From the NCBI GenBank assembly GCA_021299715.1, contig JAJTEL010000002.1, positions 310,001 to 374,000 on the forward strand: DNA of 64,000 bases, read 5' to 3'. Under the pieces are notes generated by a model. That model was not told the DNA's origin and ran no database searches. It saw nothing but the letters and a program-made list of their open reading frames with translations. Position 1 is the stretch's first letter, and each line of letters begins with the position of its first letter. The translations under genes were made by a program, and so were the position numbers. This stretch comes from Ilumatobacteraceae bacterium (lineage in GTDB: Bacteria; Actinomycetota; Acidimicrobiia; Acidimicrobiales; Ilumatobacteraceae). Positions 40,937 to 50,108 of this stretch are shown one piece after another.

Positions 40937-42661
40937 ATGAAACAACGGGGAATCTCCGTTCGCTCGCGAATGGTGAAGAGATTCGGAGCTGTTGCAGCGG
41001 TGAGCCTTGTTGGTTCGCTGTTTGTGGCCTCTGGATCACAAGCCGCAGAGCGTCCATCTGCAACGCCGAAGTACGGCGGCGAAATCACAATGCTTATCGA
41101 TGGAAACATTGCCGGACATTGTTTTGCCAATGCCTTGCCTGGTGGCCCATTGGGTGCATCTCGCTCTATCTACGAAAGCCTTTTCGAACGTAGCAGCACC
41201 GGCAAATACGTCGGTTATCTCGCCAAGTCCGCGACATCGACCGACAACAAGGTGTGGACCATCGCACTGCGTGAAGGAATTAAGTTCTCAAACGGTGAAG
41301 AATTCAACGCCACCGTTGTGAAGCAAAATATCGACATTGGACGTGGTGCGCTTGTGCCCTCACGTACATATGCATCAACAGGTATTGGCGTTAACGCCAA
41401 CATTCTCACCGTAGATGTGGTTGACAACTTGACGGTAAAGGTCACTCTCGACCGTCCAGACAACGACTTCCTTGGTTTGATGTACCGCGCTGGCCGTTAC
41501 GTCATGCGTGCACCTGCACAGATTGCTGGAACAGCCAACTGTTCAACCAACCCAATCGGAACCGGTCCATTCATGTTGCAGTCCTTTAAGCCGGACGAGC
41601 AGATTGTTGTTCGCAACCCGAACTACTGGCGCAAAGATGCCGCAGGGCGTCAGCTTCCATACCTCGACAAGATCACATTCCTTGTCGTGAAGGAAGCATC
41701 ACAGCGTGCAGCAGCAGTTCGTACAGGTCGTGGCGACGCTGCGTTCTTCGTACAAGGCGATGCAACATTCACACAAGACCTTGCGAAGAGAAAGTCTGCT
41801 GTAACCGGATACAAGTCAACGCAGACTGCATGGGGACAATGGATGCCAAACGTCAACAAGGCTGGCTCTCCATTCAAGTTCCGTAACTGCCGTTTGGCTG
41901 CTGCCTACTCCATGGACTGGAATTCATACAACAAGGTTCGCTTGCGCGGCACTGGCAACTACAGCGGTTCAATTGTTGGTAAGGATCATCCAATGTTCAC
42001 GCTGAAGGGTGCACCGAAGTACGACTTGAAGAAGGCACGTACTTATCTGCAGCGTTGCAACACCGAGCTTGGTACAGCCGGCCCGATGAGAGTTACGTTG
42101 TACGCGGACTCAAGCACGCAGTCACAGAACAACACGCGCTTTATCCAGAAGTCGATGGAAAAGGCCGGAATCCTTGTGAATGATCCATTCATTGGTGAAT
42201 CAGCCCTGTTGGTTTCAAAGATCTACAAGGGTGGCGGAAACGACTTCGACTTCGCACAGGGCACACCTGCTGAAGGTGCAACTCCTGGCTATGTCTTCCC
42301 GTTCTTCGTCAGCAAGGCATTCCCGCTTACTTCAACGAACCCAATCAAGGACACGCTATTGGGTAAGGGATATAACACAGTTATTGCTTTGGGTAACCAC
42401 AGCGACGACAAGGTTGACGAGTTGATTTACGGTGCACAGGCTGAGTTGAACCCTGCAAAGGCAAAGAAGAAGTGGCAAGCAGCCACCGCCTACCTCCAGG
42501 ACCAGGGATACGCAATCCCAGCCGTTCATGGTGGCTTCCAAGTCTTCGTCAACAACAACGCGAAACTGCGTGGCATCGGAACACTGAAGATGCCTAGCGG
42601 TGATAAGGCCGAAATTGTTGAAACCAAGGGCTTCGAGTGGACCGGAGTCTGGAAGGGCTAA
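40937..42661 (+). CDS. Family 5 ABC substrate-binding protein (secreted)
   Basis: 574 residues. A Sec signal peptide of about 36 residues ends in SGSQAAER, an AxA-type site without a lipobox Cys, so the protein is probably exported and not lipidated, unlike the copy at 36639. The mature part shows the peptide-binding family pattern: PKYGGEITMLIDGNIAGHCF, the LREGIKFSNGEEF segment and a C-terminal KGFEWTGVW. GGGGGG lies 7 nt before the ATG. No transporter genes follow; a strong terminator does. Its promoter carries the shared palindrome, linking it to the transporter at 48-54 kb. Confidence 0.92.
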   Translation: MKQRGISVRSRMVKRFGAVAAVSLVGSLFVASGSQAAERPSATPKYGGEITMLIDGNIAGHCFANALPGGPLGASRSIYESLFERSSTGKYVGYLAKSATSTDNKVWTIALREGIKFSNGEEFNATVVKQNIDIGRGALVPSRTYASTGIGVNANILTVDVVDNLTVKVTLDRPDNDFLGLMYRAGRYVMRAPAQIAGTANCSTNPIGTGPFMLQSFKPDEQIVVRNPNYWRKDAAGRQLPYLDKITFLVVKEASQRAAAVRTGRGDAAFFVQGDATFTQDLAKRKSAVTGYKSTQTAWGQWMPNVNKAGSPFKFRNCRLAAAYSMDWNSYNKVRLRGTGNYSGSIVGKDHPMFTLKGAPKYDLKKARTYLQRCNTELGTAGPMRVTLYADSSTQSQNNTRFIQKSMEKAGILVNDPFIGESALLVSKIYKGGGNDFDFAQGTPAEGATPGYVFPFFVSKAFPLTSTNPIKDTLLGKGYNTVIALGNHSDDKVDELIYGAQAELNPAKAKKKWQAATAYLQDQGYAIPAVHGGFQVFVNNNAKLRGIGTLKMPSGDKAEIVETKGFEWTGVWKG

Positions 42662-42689
42662 CTTTCAGATAAGTCGCACACTTATCGAG

Positions 42690-42724
42690 GAGGGGCTGGA
42701 CCGAAAGGTCCGGCCCCTCTTTTA
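42690..42724 (+). terminator. Rho-independent terminator after the secreted SBP gene
   Basis: A 13-bp stem (GAGGGGCTGGACC with GGTCCGGCCCCTC, one G-U pair) closes a GAAA loop and is followed by TTTTATT. It is the clearest terminator in the window. Confidence 0.95.
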
Positions 42725-42756
42725 TTCTCAGGTTCAATCACATGTGCCGTTCGGCG

Positions 42757-42762
42757 TACGGT
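42757..42762 (+). promoter_or_regulatory. -10 element TACGGT, leaderless promoter
   Basis: TACGGT, 6 nt, ATG at 42769. Confidence 0.55.
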
Positions 42763-42768
42763 AGAAGC

Positions 42769-44301
42769 ATGAAGGTAGCGCTGACCATTGTTGACCATCT
42801 CCGTCGGGCCGAGCAGGTCTACGGGGATCGCATCGCCGTAATTGATGAACCCGATCAGCCAGGTGAATCGTGGGGAACCATCACGTACGCCGAGATGGCA
42901 CGTCGTGCACGTGCGCAAGCAGCGGCGTTAGATGCACTGGGCGTCCCGCATGGTGCTCGTGTTGCCATGGTGAGTCAAAACTCGGCCCGGCTACTCACCG
43001 CGTTCTTTGGTGTCAGCGGCTACGGACGTGTTCTTGTTCCAATCAACTTCCGCTTGGTTGCTGATGAAGTGTCCTACATCGTTGAGCACTGTGGAGCTGA
43101 AGTTCTCATTGTTGATCCCGAGCTTGAAGAGGCGATGGCTGCGGTGACCGCCAAACATAAGTTCATTATTGGTGCAGATTCTGACAAGGTTCTTTATCTG
43201 TACGACCGTGAGCCACAACCATGGACTCCGGACGAAGACGCCACGGCAACAATTAATTACACAAGCGGAACAACGGCGCGCCCTAAGGGTGTGCAATTAA
43301 CCCATCGCAGTTTGTGGGTGAACTCCGCGGTGTTCGGATGGCAAATGAATGTGAACGAGTCAGATGTGTATCTGCACACACTTCCACAGTTTCATGTGAA
43401 CGGATGGGGAATGGTGTACGCGGTTACTGCTATGGGCGGCACTCACGTGATTCTGCGCAAAGTAGACGGGGCAGAGATTCTTCGTCGCATGAGCCAACAC
43501 GGAATCACCATGTTGTGCGGTGCTCCCGCTGTCGCCAACATGATTTTGGATGCAGCATCCGAGACTGGGCTCTCCACATCGCGAGGCTCGGTTCGTATGG
43601 TGGTTGCTGGTGCACCACCACCAACGAAAACCATTGAGCGAATTGAAACCGAACTTGGTTGGGAGTTCGTGCAAATCTACGGCCTCACCGAAACCTCTCC
43701 ATTGCTCACTATGAATCGCACACGCAAAGAGTGGTCTGCACTACCCATTGCGGAACGTGCGGCCAAATTGGGTGCCGCTGGTGCACCTGCGTTGGGTGTA
43801 GAGATTCAGGTGGACGCTCAAGGCGAGGTTCTTGCACGCGGCAACACAGTGATGCAGGGTTATTGGAACCAGCCTGCGGAGACCGAGAAAGCCATCGTTG
43901 ACGGATGGTTCCACACGGGCGACGGTGGCTATATCTCGGAAAACACGTATCTCACCATTGCAGATCGCAAGAAAGACGTCATTGTGTCGGGAGGTGAGAA
44001 TGTGTCGTCAATTGAGGTTGAAGATGCAGTGTTCTCTCATCCCGATGTTGCCGAAGTTGCAGTCATTGGAATTCCTGATGAGAAGTGGGGAGAAAAAGTT
44101 CTGGCCCTGGTGGTAAAGACTCCAGACTCAGCCCTCACGGAAGCCGATTTGATTGCCTATGTGCGCACCAAACTTGCGGCGTACAAGTGCCCCAAGGTGG
44201 TGGAGTTCCGCACCGAACTTGCCCGAACGGCTACCGGAAAGCTTCAGAAGTTCATTCTTCGTGCCCCGTACTGGGAAGGCTTCGAACGACAGGTGAATTA
44301 G
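42769..44301 (+). CDS. Acyl-CoA ligase (AMP-binding family)
   Basis: 510 residues of the ANL superfamily: INYTSGTTARPKGVQ (P-loop, about residues 158-172), YGLTETSPLL, GWFHTGDGG, the hinge KKDVIVSGGENVSSIEVE, and the A10 Lys in TATGKLQKF. It activates a carboxylic acid to its CoA ester. Its P-loop has TTARPKG rather than TTGLPKG. Next on the same strand is an acyl-ACP desaturase with its own promoter, so a fatty-acid role is plausible. Confidence 0.92.
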   Translation: MKVALTIVDHLRRAEQVYGDRIAVIDEPDQPGESWGTITYAEMARRARAQAAALDALGVPHGARVAMVSQNSARLLTAFFGVSGYGRVLVPINFRLVADEVSYIVEHCGAEVLIVDPELEEAMAAVTAKHKFIIGADSDKVLYLYDREPQPWTPDEDATATINYTSGTTARPKGVQLTHRSLWVNSAVFGWQMNVNESDVYLHTLPQFHVNGWGMVYAVTAMGGTHVILRKVDGAEILRRMSQHGITMLCGAPAVANMILDAASETGLSTSRGSVRMVVAGAPPPTKTIERIETELGWEFVQIYGLTETSPLLTMNRTRKEWSALPIAERAAKLGAAGAPALGVEIQVDAQGEVLARGNTVMQGYWNQPAETEKAIVDGWFHTGDGGYISENTYLTIADRKKDVIVSGGENVSSIEVEDAVFSHPDVAEVAVIGIPDEKWGEKVLALVVKTPDSALTEADLIAYVRTKLAAYKCPKVVEFRTELARTATGKLQKFILRAPYWEGFERQVN

Positions 44302-44341
44302 TCCGTCTCAGAAGTGACCTGCCTACTAGTTGGTAGGGGAC

Positions 44342-44347
44342 TAGGTT
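44342..44347 (+). promoter_or_regulatory. -10 element TAGGTT, leaderless promoter
   Basis: TAGGTT, 6 nt, ATG at 44354. Confidence 0.55.
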
Positions 44348-44353
44348 TGACAT

Positions 44354-45259
44354 ATGGACGACCTGGCCCTTCTCTCCGAACTTGAACCAGAGGCAGAGCG
44401 TCTCTTGAATCGTCACCTAGAGAGTGCCGAAGACTGGTACCCGCACGATTATGTGCCTTGGGATCGCGCGCAACGTCTGCTCACCGATGGTTTCTCTTAT
44501 GGCGAGTCCGAACTGCCAGAAGGTGTTCGATCTGCATTGCTGGTGAACCTTCTTACCGAAGACAACTTGCCGTGGTACACGCGCACTATTTCACGCATGT
44601 TCGGCGGTGAATCTGCGTGGGGTACGTGGGCGCAGCGTTGGACCGCAGAAGAAGGACGTCACGCCATTGTGATGCGTGACTACATCACGGTAAGTGGACT
44701 GGTGGAGCCGCGGGAACTTGAAGACGGTCGTATGGCTCAGGTGAGCAGTGCCATTGTTCCAGAACCAGAATCTGCAGCAGACGGCATGTGTTACGTGGCC
44801 GTGCAAGAACTTGCAACTCGTATTTCTCATCGCAACACCGGAACCATGCTGGACAAAACGGGTTACGACGTGATGATGAAATTGTCAACTGACGAGAACC
44901 GACACCATCTCTTTTATCGAGACATGGTCACAAAGTTGTTAGAACTGAATCCATCATTGGCAGTCGAGGCACTAGAGCGTCAAATAGTGAACTTCGCAAT
45001 GCCAGGAGTGGGAATTCCGGGGTTCGCCGAACACTCGAAGGCCATTGCTCAAGCGGGCATTTACGATTTTGCTATTCACCACGAGAAAATCATCATGCCG
45101 TTGGTGTTTCGCCAGTGGGCCATCGACAAAGTTGAAGGACTCTCGGCGAACGCCGAGAAAGCCCGTGACAATTTGATGCGTCACATTGAGCGCGTGGGCA
45201 AGGTGGCCAAGCGTCAAGCCGAACGGCGTGCTGCGGCCGAAGCCGCCGTCGTTGCCTAA
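44354..45259 (+). CDS. Acyl-ACP desaturase-like diiron protein (DesA family)
   Basis: 301 residues, all-helical ferritin-like fold. The diiron ligands are visible in the two family motifs: TEDNLPWY (Glu69 area), EEGRH (Glu99/Glu100, His103), then Glu152 in VQELATR and DENRH (Glu181, His184). The sequence resembles mycobacterial DesA1/DesA2, which insert a double bond into acyl chains carried by ACP. It needs a ferredoxin, not seen here. The stop overlaps by 4 nt the stop of the convergent acyl-CoA ligase. Confidence 0.92.
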   Translation: MDDLALLSELEPEAERLLNRHLESAEDWYPHDYVPWDRAQRLLTDGFSYGESELPEGVRSALLVNLLTEDNLPWYTRTISRMFGGESAWGTWAQRWTAEEGRHAIVMRDYITVSGLVEPRELEDGRMAQVSSAIVPEPESAADGMCYVAVQELATRISHRNTGTMLDKTGYDVMMKLSTDENRHHLFYRDMVTKLLELNPSLAVEALERQIVNFAMPGVGIPGFAEHSKAIAQAGIYDFAIHHEKIIMPLVFRQWAIDKVEGLSANAEKARDNLMRHIERVGKVAKRQAERRAAAEAAVVA

Positions 45260-46788
45260 AGGCTGGGGAACTGAATGCGCAAGTCGCGCTTCAAGGCCTT
45301 GCCCGATGCGTTTCTTGGAATTGCGTCAACAAAGCGAACCGCGGTTGGCATCTTGAAGCGAGCAAGTTTCCCTTCGCAGTGAGCCAAAACGGTGGCTTCA
45401 TCAAGGGCGGGGTCTTTCTTCACCACCACTGCAAGTGGAGTCTCGCCCCACTTTTCTGACGGCACCCCAATGACAGCAACGTCGGCAACACCAGGATTAC
45501 CCAGAATGACATTTTCAAGTTCAGCAGGGTAGATGTTCTCGCCACCAGAGATGATCATGTCTTTTAGGCGGTCCTGAATCCAGATGAAACCTTCGGAGTC
45601 ACGTGTAGCGACGTCGCCGCTGTAGAACCAGCCATCGCGAATTGCTTCAGCCGTTGCATCGGGACGATTCCAGTATCCGGTCATGATGTGCCCGCCGCGA
45701 ATGAGCACTTCGCCTGGTTCATCTACATCACATTCAGAGCCGTCTGGGCGCACCAGCTTCACATCGGTGTGGAAGAACGCCTTGCCGGTAGAGCCGGCCT
45801 TTCGAAGAGCATCTTCTGGAGTTGTGAGGCATGCTGGGCCACAGGTTTCGGTAAGGCCGTACACCTGGTGGATCTCGATGCCCATTTGTGCATAGGCCTC
45901 AATAAGAGCCTTAGGCACAGGTGCTGCACCGCTCAGGAACCAACGAAGGGTGCTGTGGTCGTGTGTGGCGGGGTCGTACACCATGCGACATGCACCCAGC
46001 ATTGCGGGAACCAGAAGTGCGTTGTTGATCTTTTCGTCACGAACAAGTTCCCACACCTTTACGGGGTCGAAGGCGCGCATGAGAATGTGTGCAAGACCGC
46101 GGTACGCACCAACGATGGCAGGAGTAAGTGCACCTACGTGGAACAGTGGCATGGGGTTGAGATAGCGGTCGCCAATGCAGAAATCACTTGTGGCATTCAG
46201 TGTGATGAGTGCTTCCATCTGTGTTGTGTGGGTGTGCATGACACCCTTTGGTAAACCTGTGGTTCCCGATGTGTACATGATGTACAACATGTCGTCATCA
46301 AAAGCGGTGATTTCTGGTTCGGTCGATGGTGCAGGGTCAACAAGTTCGTTGAATCCCTTCGCAAATGGTGGTTTGGTGGCGTCACTACCGGTGTGAATCC
46401 ACACGTTGATGTCGGTCTTGTCTCCGCGTGCGTGAAGTTCTGCAACTGATGGCAAGAACTCTTCGCCATAGAACAAAACGGTGCTACCGGAATCTTTCAA
46501 AATGAATTCAAGTTCGTCGGGAACAAGTCGCCAGTTGAGTGGCACAACAACGGCGCCCATCTTTGCGATTGCAAAGAATGCACTGATGAATTCGTGCGAG
46601 TTCATCATGAGAAGCGCAACACGATCACCTTTTTTGACGTGGGGCGTTAACGCGTTTACAACTTGGTTGGTGCGCGCATTCAATTCTGCATAGTTGAATC
46701 GTTTATTGGCTGCAACGTCGAACAACGCTTCGTTGTCCGGATTCATGTGAGCACGCTTAGTGAGGATGGAACCAATGTTTGAACGCAT
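45256..46788 (-). CDS. Acyl-CoA ligase (AMP-binding family)
   Basis: 510 residues: IMYTSGTTGLPKGVMHTH (P-loop), YGLTETCGPAC, GWFYSGDVA, KDMIISGGENIYPAELE (hinge) and the A10 Lys in NASGKALKRD. This is a medium/long-chain fatty-acid-type ligase by overall look. ATG 46788 is supported by a -10 six nt upstream, in preference to a TTG at 46794. It sits tail to tail with the desaturase and directly follows the AlkB-like gene on the same strand. Confidence 0.92.
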   Translation of the reverse strand: MRSNIGSILTKRAHMNPDNEALFDVAANKRFNYAELNARTNQVVNALTPHVKKGDRVALLMMNSHEFISAFFAIAKMGAVVVPLNWRLVPDELEFILKDSGSTVLFYGEEFLPSVAELHARGDKTDINVWIHTGSDATKPPFAKGFNELVDPAPSTEPEITAFDDDMLYIMYTSGTTGLPKGVMHTHTTQMEALITLNATSDFCIGDRYLNPMPLFHVGALTPAIVGAYRGLAHILMRAFDPVKVWELVRDEKINNALLVPAMLGACRMVYDPATHDHSTLRWFLSGAAPVPKALIEAYAQMGIEIHQVYGLTETCGPACLTTPEDALRKAGSTGKAFFHTDVKLVRPDGSECDVDEPGEVLIRGGHIMTGYWNRPDATAEAIRDGWFYSGDVATRDSEGFIWIQDRLKDMIISGGENIYPAELENVILGNPGVADVAVIGVPSEKWGETPLAVVVKKDPALDEATVLAHCEGKLARFKMPTAVRFVDAIPRNASGKALKRDLRIQFPSL

Positions 46789-46794
46789 GCGCAA

Positions 46795-46800
46795 AATCTA
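46795..46800 (-). promoter_or_regulatory. -10 element TAGATT, leaderless promoter (minus)
   Basis: TAGATT, 6 nt, ATG at 46788. The hexamer begins with the TAG stop codon of the AlkB-like gene. Confidence 0.5.
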
Positions 46801-47406
46801 GGACAAATTCAGTACTTTTCGAAACGTCAGGTTGATGCGTGGAAGGGTGAGTTTTGTTTCCCGCGGTATTCGGTGTTGCCAGCAGGATTGGCTAAGCCCC
46901 GACATGATGAGTAGAGACCCATGGGGGAGGAGAACACTTACTACCTGATGCGTCTCGTTATGGCGAAAATCGAAGCGCCGTTCTGCACCCAAGCTGACCG
47001 ATGCAATGGTGGGTTCTGGACCATTCACCATCTCGTCGTCGGCGTGCCATCCCAAATGGTTATTTCCATCTTTGTAGTAGTTGGCCAGTACGCCGTTGAA
47101 GCGGGTATTTGCCTGGTGTGAGCATTTGTCTCGAATGTGGCTCAGCGCTGGCGTCCACGGGTGTGCGGTGCGAGTGGCCCCCGAATAGGCGTATGTGACG
47201 CCATCTGAGATCCACGCAGATTGTCGGGGCTCTGGAACAATGTTCCCAAACATGGCCAATTCCTGGGTCTCCCACGGAACGCCAGACAACAATTCACGGA
47301 AGAGTTCGTCAGCTTCGTCTGCGGCGAAGAAATTGGGAATGAGAATCGCCGAACCATCACCTGGCAGTTGCTCTCCGCCAAAGGGGAGCGAAGGTTGATG
47401 CGGCAC
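46798..47406 (-). CDS. AlkB-like 2-oxoglutarate/Fe(II) dioxygenase
   Basis: 202 residues, the small ALKBH2/3-like type. The iron ligands are His121 and Asp123 (GWHADDE) and His178 (CWQHRIP); Arg190 and Arg196 in PRINLTFR bind 2-oxoglutarate. NGVLANYYKDGNNHLGWH matches the substrate-side loop of DNA repair AlkB proteins, which remove alkyl groups from bases by oxidation. GTG start at 47406; a TAGATA at 47413-47418 could be its -10. Divergent from the CMD-family gene, with 27 nt between starts. Confidence 0.9.
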   Translation of the reverse strand: MPHQPSLPFGGEQLPGDGSAILIPNFFAADEADELFRELLSGVPWETQELAMFGNIVPEPRQSAWISDGVTYAYSGATRTAHPWTPALSHIRDKCSHQANTRFNGVLANYYKDGNNHLGWHADDEMVNGPEPTIASVSLGAERRFDFRHNETHQVVSVLLPHGSLLIMSGLSQSCWQHRIPRETKLTLPRINLTFRKVLNLS

Positions 47407-47433
47407 ACCTCTTATCTAAGGCAAGATGGGGCT

Positions 47434-48018
47434 ATGTCGTCAAATTCAATTCCGCGTCCAACTACCCCTCGTCTGGCTCCTGTCACTCATGCAAGCGATG
47501 AAGTAAATGAGTTACTTGGTCGAGGCATAGACGCACCCGATGGAACTCCGCTGAACATCTTTGCAACGTTGGCTCACCATCCAGCCGTCTTAAAGAGGTT
47601 TTTGAACTATGCCGGATACTTTCTCAATAAAGGTGTACTTCCACCACGAGAGCGCGAGATAGTCATCTTGCGGGTGGGATGGAACTGCAGGGCTGTTTAT
47701 GAATTCGGACAGCACACACTGATTGGTCAACGAGTTGGTCTCACTACTGAAGAGATCGCCAGCCTGGCCACGAATTCGTCTACACACCCATGGTCTTTGG
47801 ATGATGCGGCACTCATTGCATTGTGCGATGAATTGTGTGAGCACGATTGTGTATCAGACCCAACATGGCGCACACTGGCAGCTCGTTGGAACGAGGCAGA
47901 ACTAACCGAATTAGTCATGGTGGCTGGCACCTATCGACTTGTGTCCGGCTATCTGAACACCATGGGCGTGCAGTTAGACGCAGGCACTCCAGGCTGGCCC
48001 GAAGGCACAGAACTGTAA
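47434..48018 (+). CDS. Carboxymuconolactone decarboxylase (CMD/AhpD-like) family protein
   Basis: 194 residues, all-helical. LPPREREIVILRVGWNCRAVYEFGQH spans the CMD core; the usual CxxC is not present, but one Cys, Glu and His are kept (C...YEFGQH). The family includes gamma-carboxymuconolactone decarboxylase and AhpD-like peroxide enzymes; this member lacks the redox pair, so a decarboxylase- or hydratase-type role is more likely, yet not assured. ATG 47434 has a CAAGAT hexamer 6 nt upstream, near the -10 pattern. It meets the ABC operon end after 6 nt. Confidence 0.82.
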   Translation: MSSNSIPRPTTPRLAPVTHASDEVNELLGRGIDAPDGTPLNIFATLAHHPAVLKRFLNYAGYFLNKGVLPPREREIVILRVGWNCRAVYEFGQHTLIGQRVGLTTEEIASLATNSSTHPWSLDDAALIALCDELCEHDCVSDPTWRTLAARWNEAELTELVMVAGTYRLVSGYLNTMGVQLDAGTPGWPEGTEL

Positions 48019-48024
48019 GCGACG

Positions 48025-49134
48025 TTATTCAGCGATGGGGTGGTGGCAGGCCACGAAGTGACCCACTGAGACCTCACGCAACTGGGGCTCTTCTTGTGCA
48101 CACTTTTCTGTTGCCATAGGGCAACGCGTGCGGAAGCGACAACCAGAAGGTGGGTTGGCTGGTGATGGTGGCTCACCCTGAATGAGATTGCCCGACAGTG
48201 GACGGTCTGGGTCAGGAATGGGCACGGAGCCCACAAGAGCACGTGTGTAATGGTGCTTTGTGTTTTGGTAGATCTCGTCGGGTGTGCCAATTTCGCACAC
48301 CTTGCCCAAGTACATCACCATTACGCGGGTGCTCACAGCCTTCACCACTGCAAGGTCGTGCGAGATGAAGATGAGTGTGAGGCCGTAGCGATCTTTCATG
48401 TCTTGCAGCAGGTTCAAAATTTGAGCCTGCACCGACACGTCGAGAGCCGACACCGGTTCGTCACAGATGATCATTGTTGGGTCGAGTGCTAGTGCGCGTG
48501 CAATGCTGATTCGCTGGCATTGGCCACCAGAGAATTCATATGAGCGACGGTCGCGTACAACAGCAGGGTCAAGGTTTGCTGCACCAAGAAGTTCGTCGAT
48601 CTTTGCATCGATTTCTACTTGGTTGCCGCGGTTCCACACACGCAACGGTTCGGCAAGCACTTCGCTAACAGGCAAGCGTGGGTCGAGCGATGAAATGGGG
48701 TCTTGGAAGATCATCTGCATGGCGGGACGCATGTCTCGCAGCTCTTTCTTACCCATGGACGTGAGTTCCTTTGAAAGGAAGTTCACTGAACCACCGGTGG
48801 GATGTGGCAACTGCAAAACAGCCTTGCCAAGCGTTGACTTACCACAGCCAGATTCGCCCACAACAGCAAGCGTTTCTCCACGTACAAGGTCGAAGCTGAC
48901 ATTAGAGACTGCCTTAACGACGTTGCCCTTACCCACGTTGAACTCAACGTTCAAGTTACGAACAACCAATACACGATCGCTGTCGGGGCGATGGTGGGGG
49001 AAGAGTTGCTTTTCTTCTTCTGGCGAGAGAGGACGCTTTGCCTCTTGCTCTGCCAGGTACTTCTTTACGCTGTTGAGGCCTTTAAAGCCCAGACGCAAGA
49101 GAATCTTGATAACGAGACCATCTAGGGCAGTCAT
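48025..49134 (-). CDS. Oligopeptide-type ABC transporter ATPase (DppF/OppF-like)
   Basis: 369 residues. An extra N-terminal arm of about 55 residues precedes the ATPase: Walker A GESGCGKST, signature FSGGQCQR, Walker B MIICDEP and the Opp-type C-terminal extension with Cys residues (GCRFRTRCPMATEKC). It is the second ATPase of the operon, and its ATG overlaps the previous stop (TAATG). The longer N-terminal arm (LRLGFKGLNSVKKYLAEQEA) is unusual for the family. Confidence 0.93.
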   Translation of the reverse strand: MTALDGLVIKILLRLGFKGLNSVKKYLAEQEAKRPLSPEEEKQLFPHHRPDSDRVLVVRNLNVEFNVGKGNVVKAVSNVSFDLVRGETLAVVGESGCGKSTLGKAVLQLPHPTGGSVNFLSKELTSMGKKELRDMRPAMQMIFQDPISSLDPRLPVSEVLAEPLRVWNRGNQVEIDAKIDELLGAANLDPAVVRDRRSYEFSGGQCQRISIARALALDPTMIICDEPVSALDVSVQAQILNLLQDMKDRYGLTLIFISHDLAVVKAVSTRVMVMYLGKVCEIGTPDEIYQNTKHHYTRALVGSVPIPDPDRPLSGNLIQGEPPSPANPPSGCRFRTRCPMATEKCAQEEPQLREVSVGHFVACHHPIAE

Positions 49135-50108
49135 TAGTTTGCTCCTCCGATTGGGAACCAGCAACGGTAGTAGTGGTTGTTGCCACCGTCGGTAAGTGGT
49201 GGTGTTTCGGTACGGCACTTGTCTGTGGCATACGCGCAACGATTTGCGAAGGCACAGCCCACCAGTTCTTTGGTTGGGTCGGGGAGGCGACCTTCAATGA
49301 CAGGAAGGCGGGTTCCGGTGGGTGTTTCCAAACGCGGAATGGACTTCAGCAACGCTTCTGTGTATGGCATTTTCATGTTGCTGAACAACTGCCTGGTTGG
49401 CGCGTATTCAACAATGTTGCCTGCGTACATCACCGCAATTTTGTCGGTGTGGCCGGCAACCACGCCAAGGTCGTGAGTGACCAGAATCATTGCCATATTC
49501 GATTCGCGACGCAGTTCGGTGAGAAGTTCCAATACTTGCGCCTGAACAGTTACGTCAAGCGCCGTTGTGGGCTCGTCTGCAAACAGCAACTGAGGTTCAC
49601 ATGACACTGCGATAGCAATCATGATTCGCTGACGCATACCACCAGACAACTGATACGGGAACTTGCGCAACATTCCCTCAGGATCGGGAATACGAACGCG
49701 TTTCAGAATTTCTACAGCCTTTGCTTTCGCTGCCTTTTTGTCCATTCCGAGACGAACAATGAGACTCTCTGTTACCTGTGTGCCAATACGGCGAACAGGG
49801 TTGAGTGCTGTCATGGGATCTTGGAAGATCATGGCCATATCGATGCCCCACAATTCGCGCACAACGTCGGGTGCGGCAGTGAGAAGCTCTTGATCTTTGA
49901 AGACAACAGAGCCAGTCCGTGTTGCGGTGCTGGGCAGAAGTCCCATGATTGCGCGGGAGAGAACAGTTTTTCCTGAACCAGACTCGCCTACAACACCCAG
50001 GCTTTCGCCCTTGTTGAGAGTGATGGACACATCGCGCACAGCTCTGAGATTGCCGCGAGGCGTCGCGAACTGAACAGACAGCCCGTCGACGGTAAGTAAC
50101 TCGCTCAT
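49134..50108 (-). CDS. Oligopeptide-type ABC transporter ATPase (DppD/OppD-like)
   Basis: 324 residues. Walker A GESGSGKTV, Q-loop FQDPMTALNP, signature LSGGMRQR, Walker B LLFADEP, and the Cys-bearing C-terminal domain (GCAFANRCAYATDKC) that in Opp/Dpp ATPases binds an iron-sulfur cluster. It powers uptake with the DppF-like subunit. ATGA overlap with the permease gene before it. Confidence 0.94.
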   Translation of the reverse strand: MSELLTVDGLSVQFATPRGNLRAVRDVSITLNKGESLGVVGESGSGKTVLSRAIMGLLPSTATRTGSVVFKDQELLTAAPDVVRELWGIDMAMIFQDPMTALNPVRRIGTQVTESLIVRLGMDKKAAKAKAVEILKRVRIPDPEGMLRKFPYQLSGGMRQRIMIAIAVSCEPQLLFADEPTTALDVTVQAQVLELLTELRRESNMAMILVTHDLGVVAGHTDKIAVMYAGNIVEYAPTRQLFSNMKMPYTEALLKSIPRLETPTGTRLPVIEGRLPDPTKELVGCAFANRCAYATDKCRTETPPLTDGGNNHYYRCWFPIGGAN

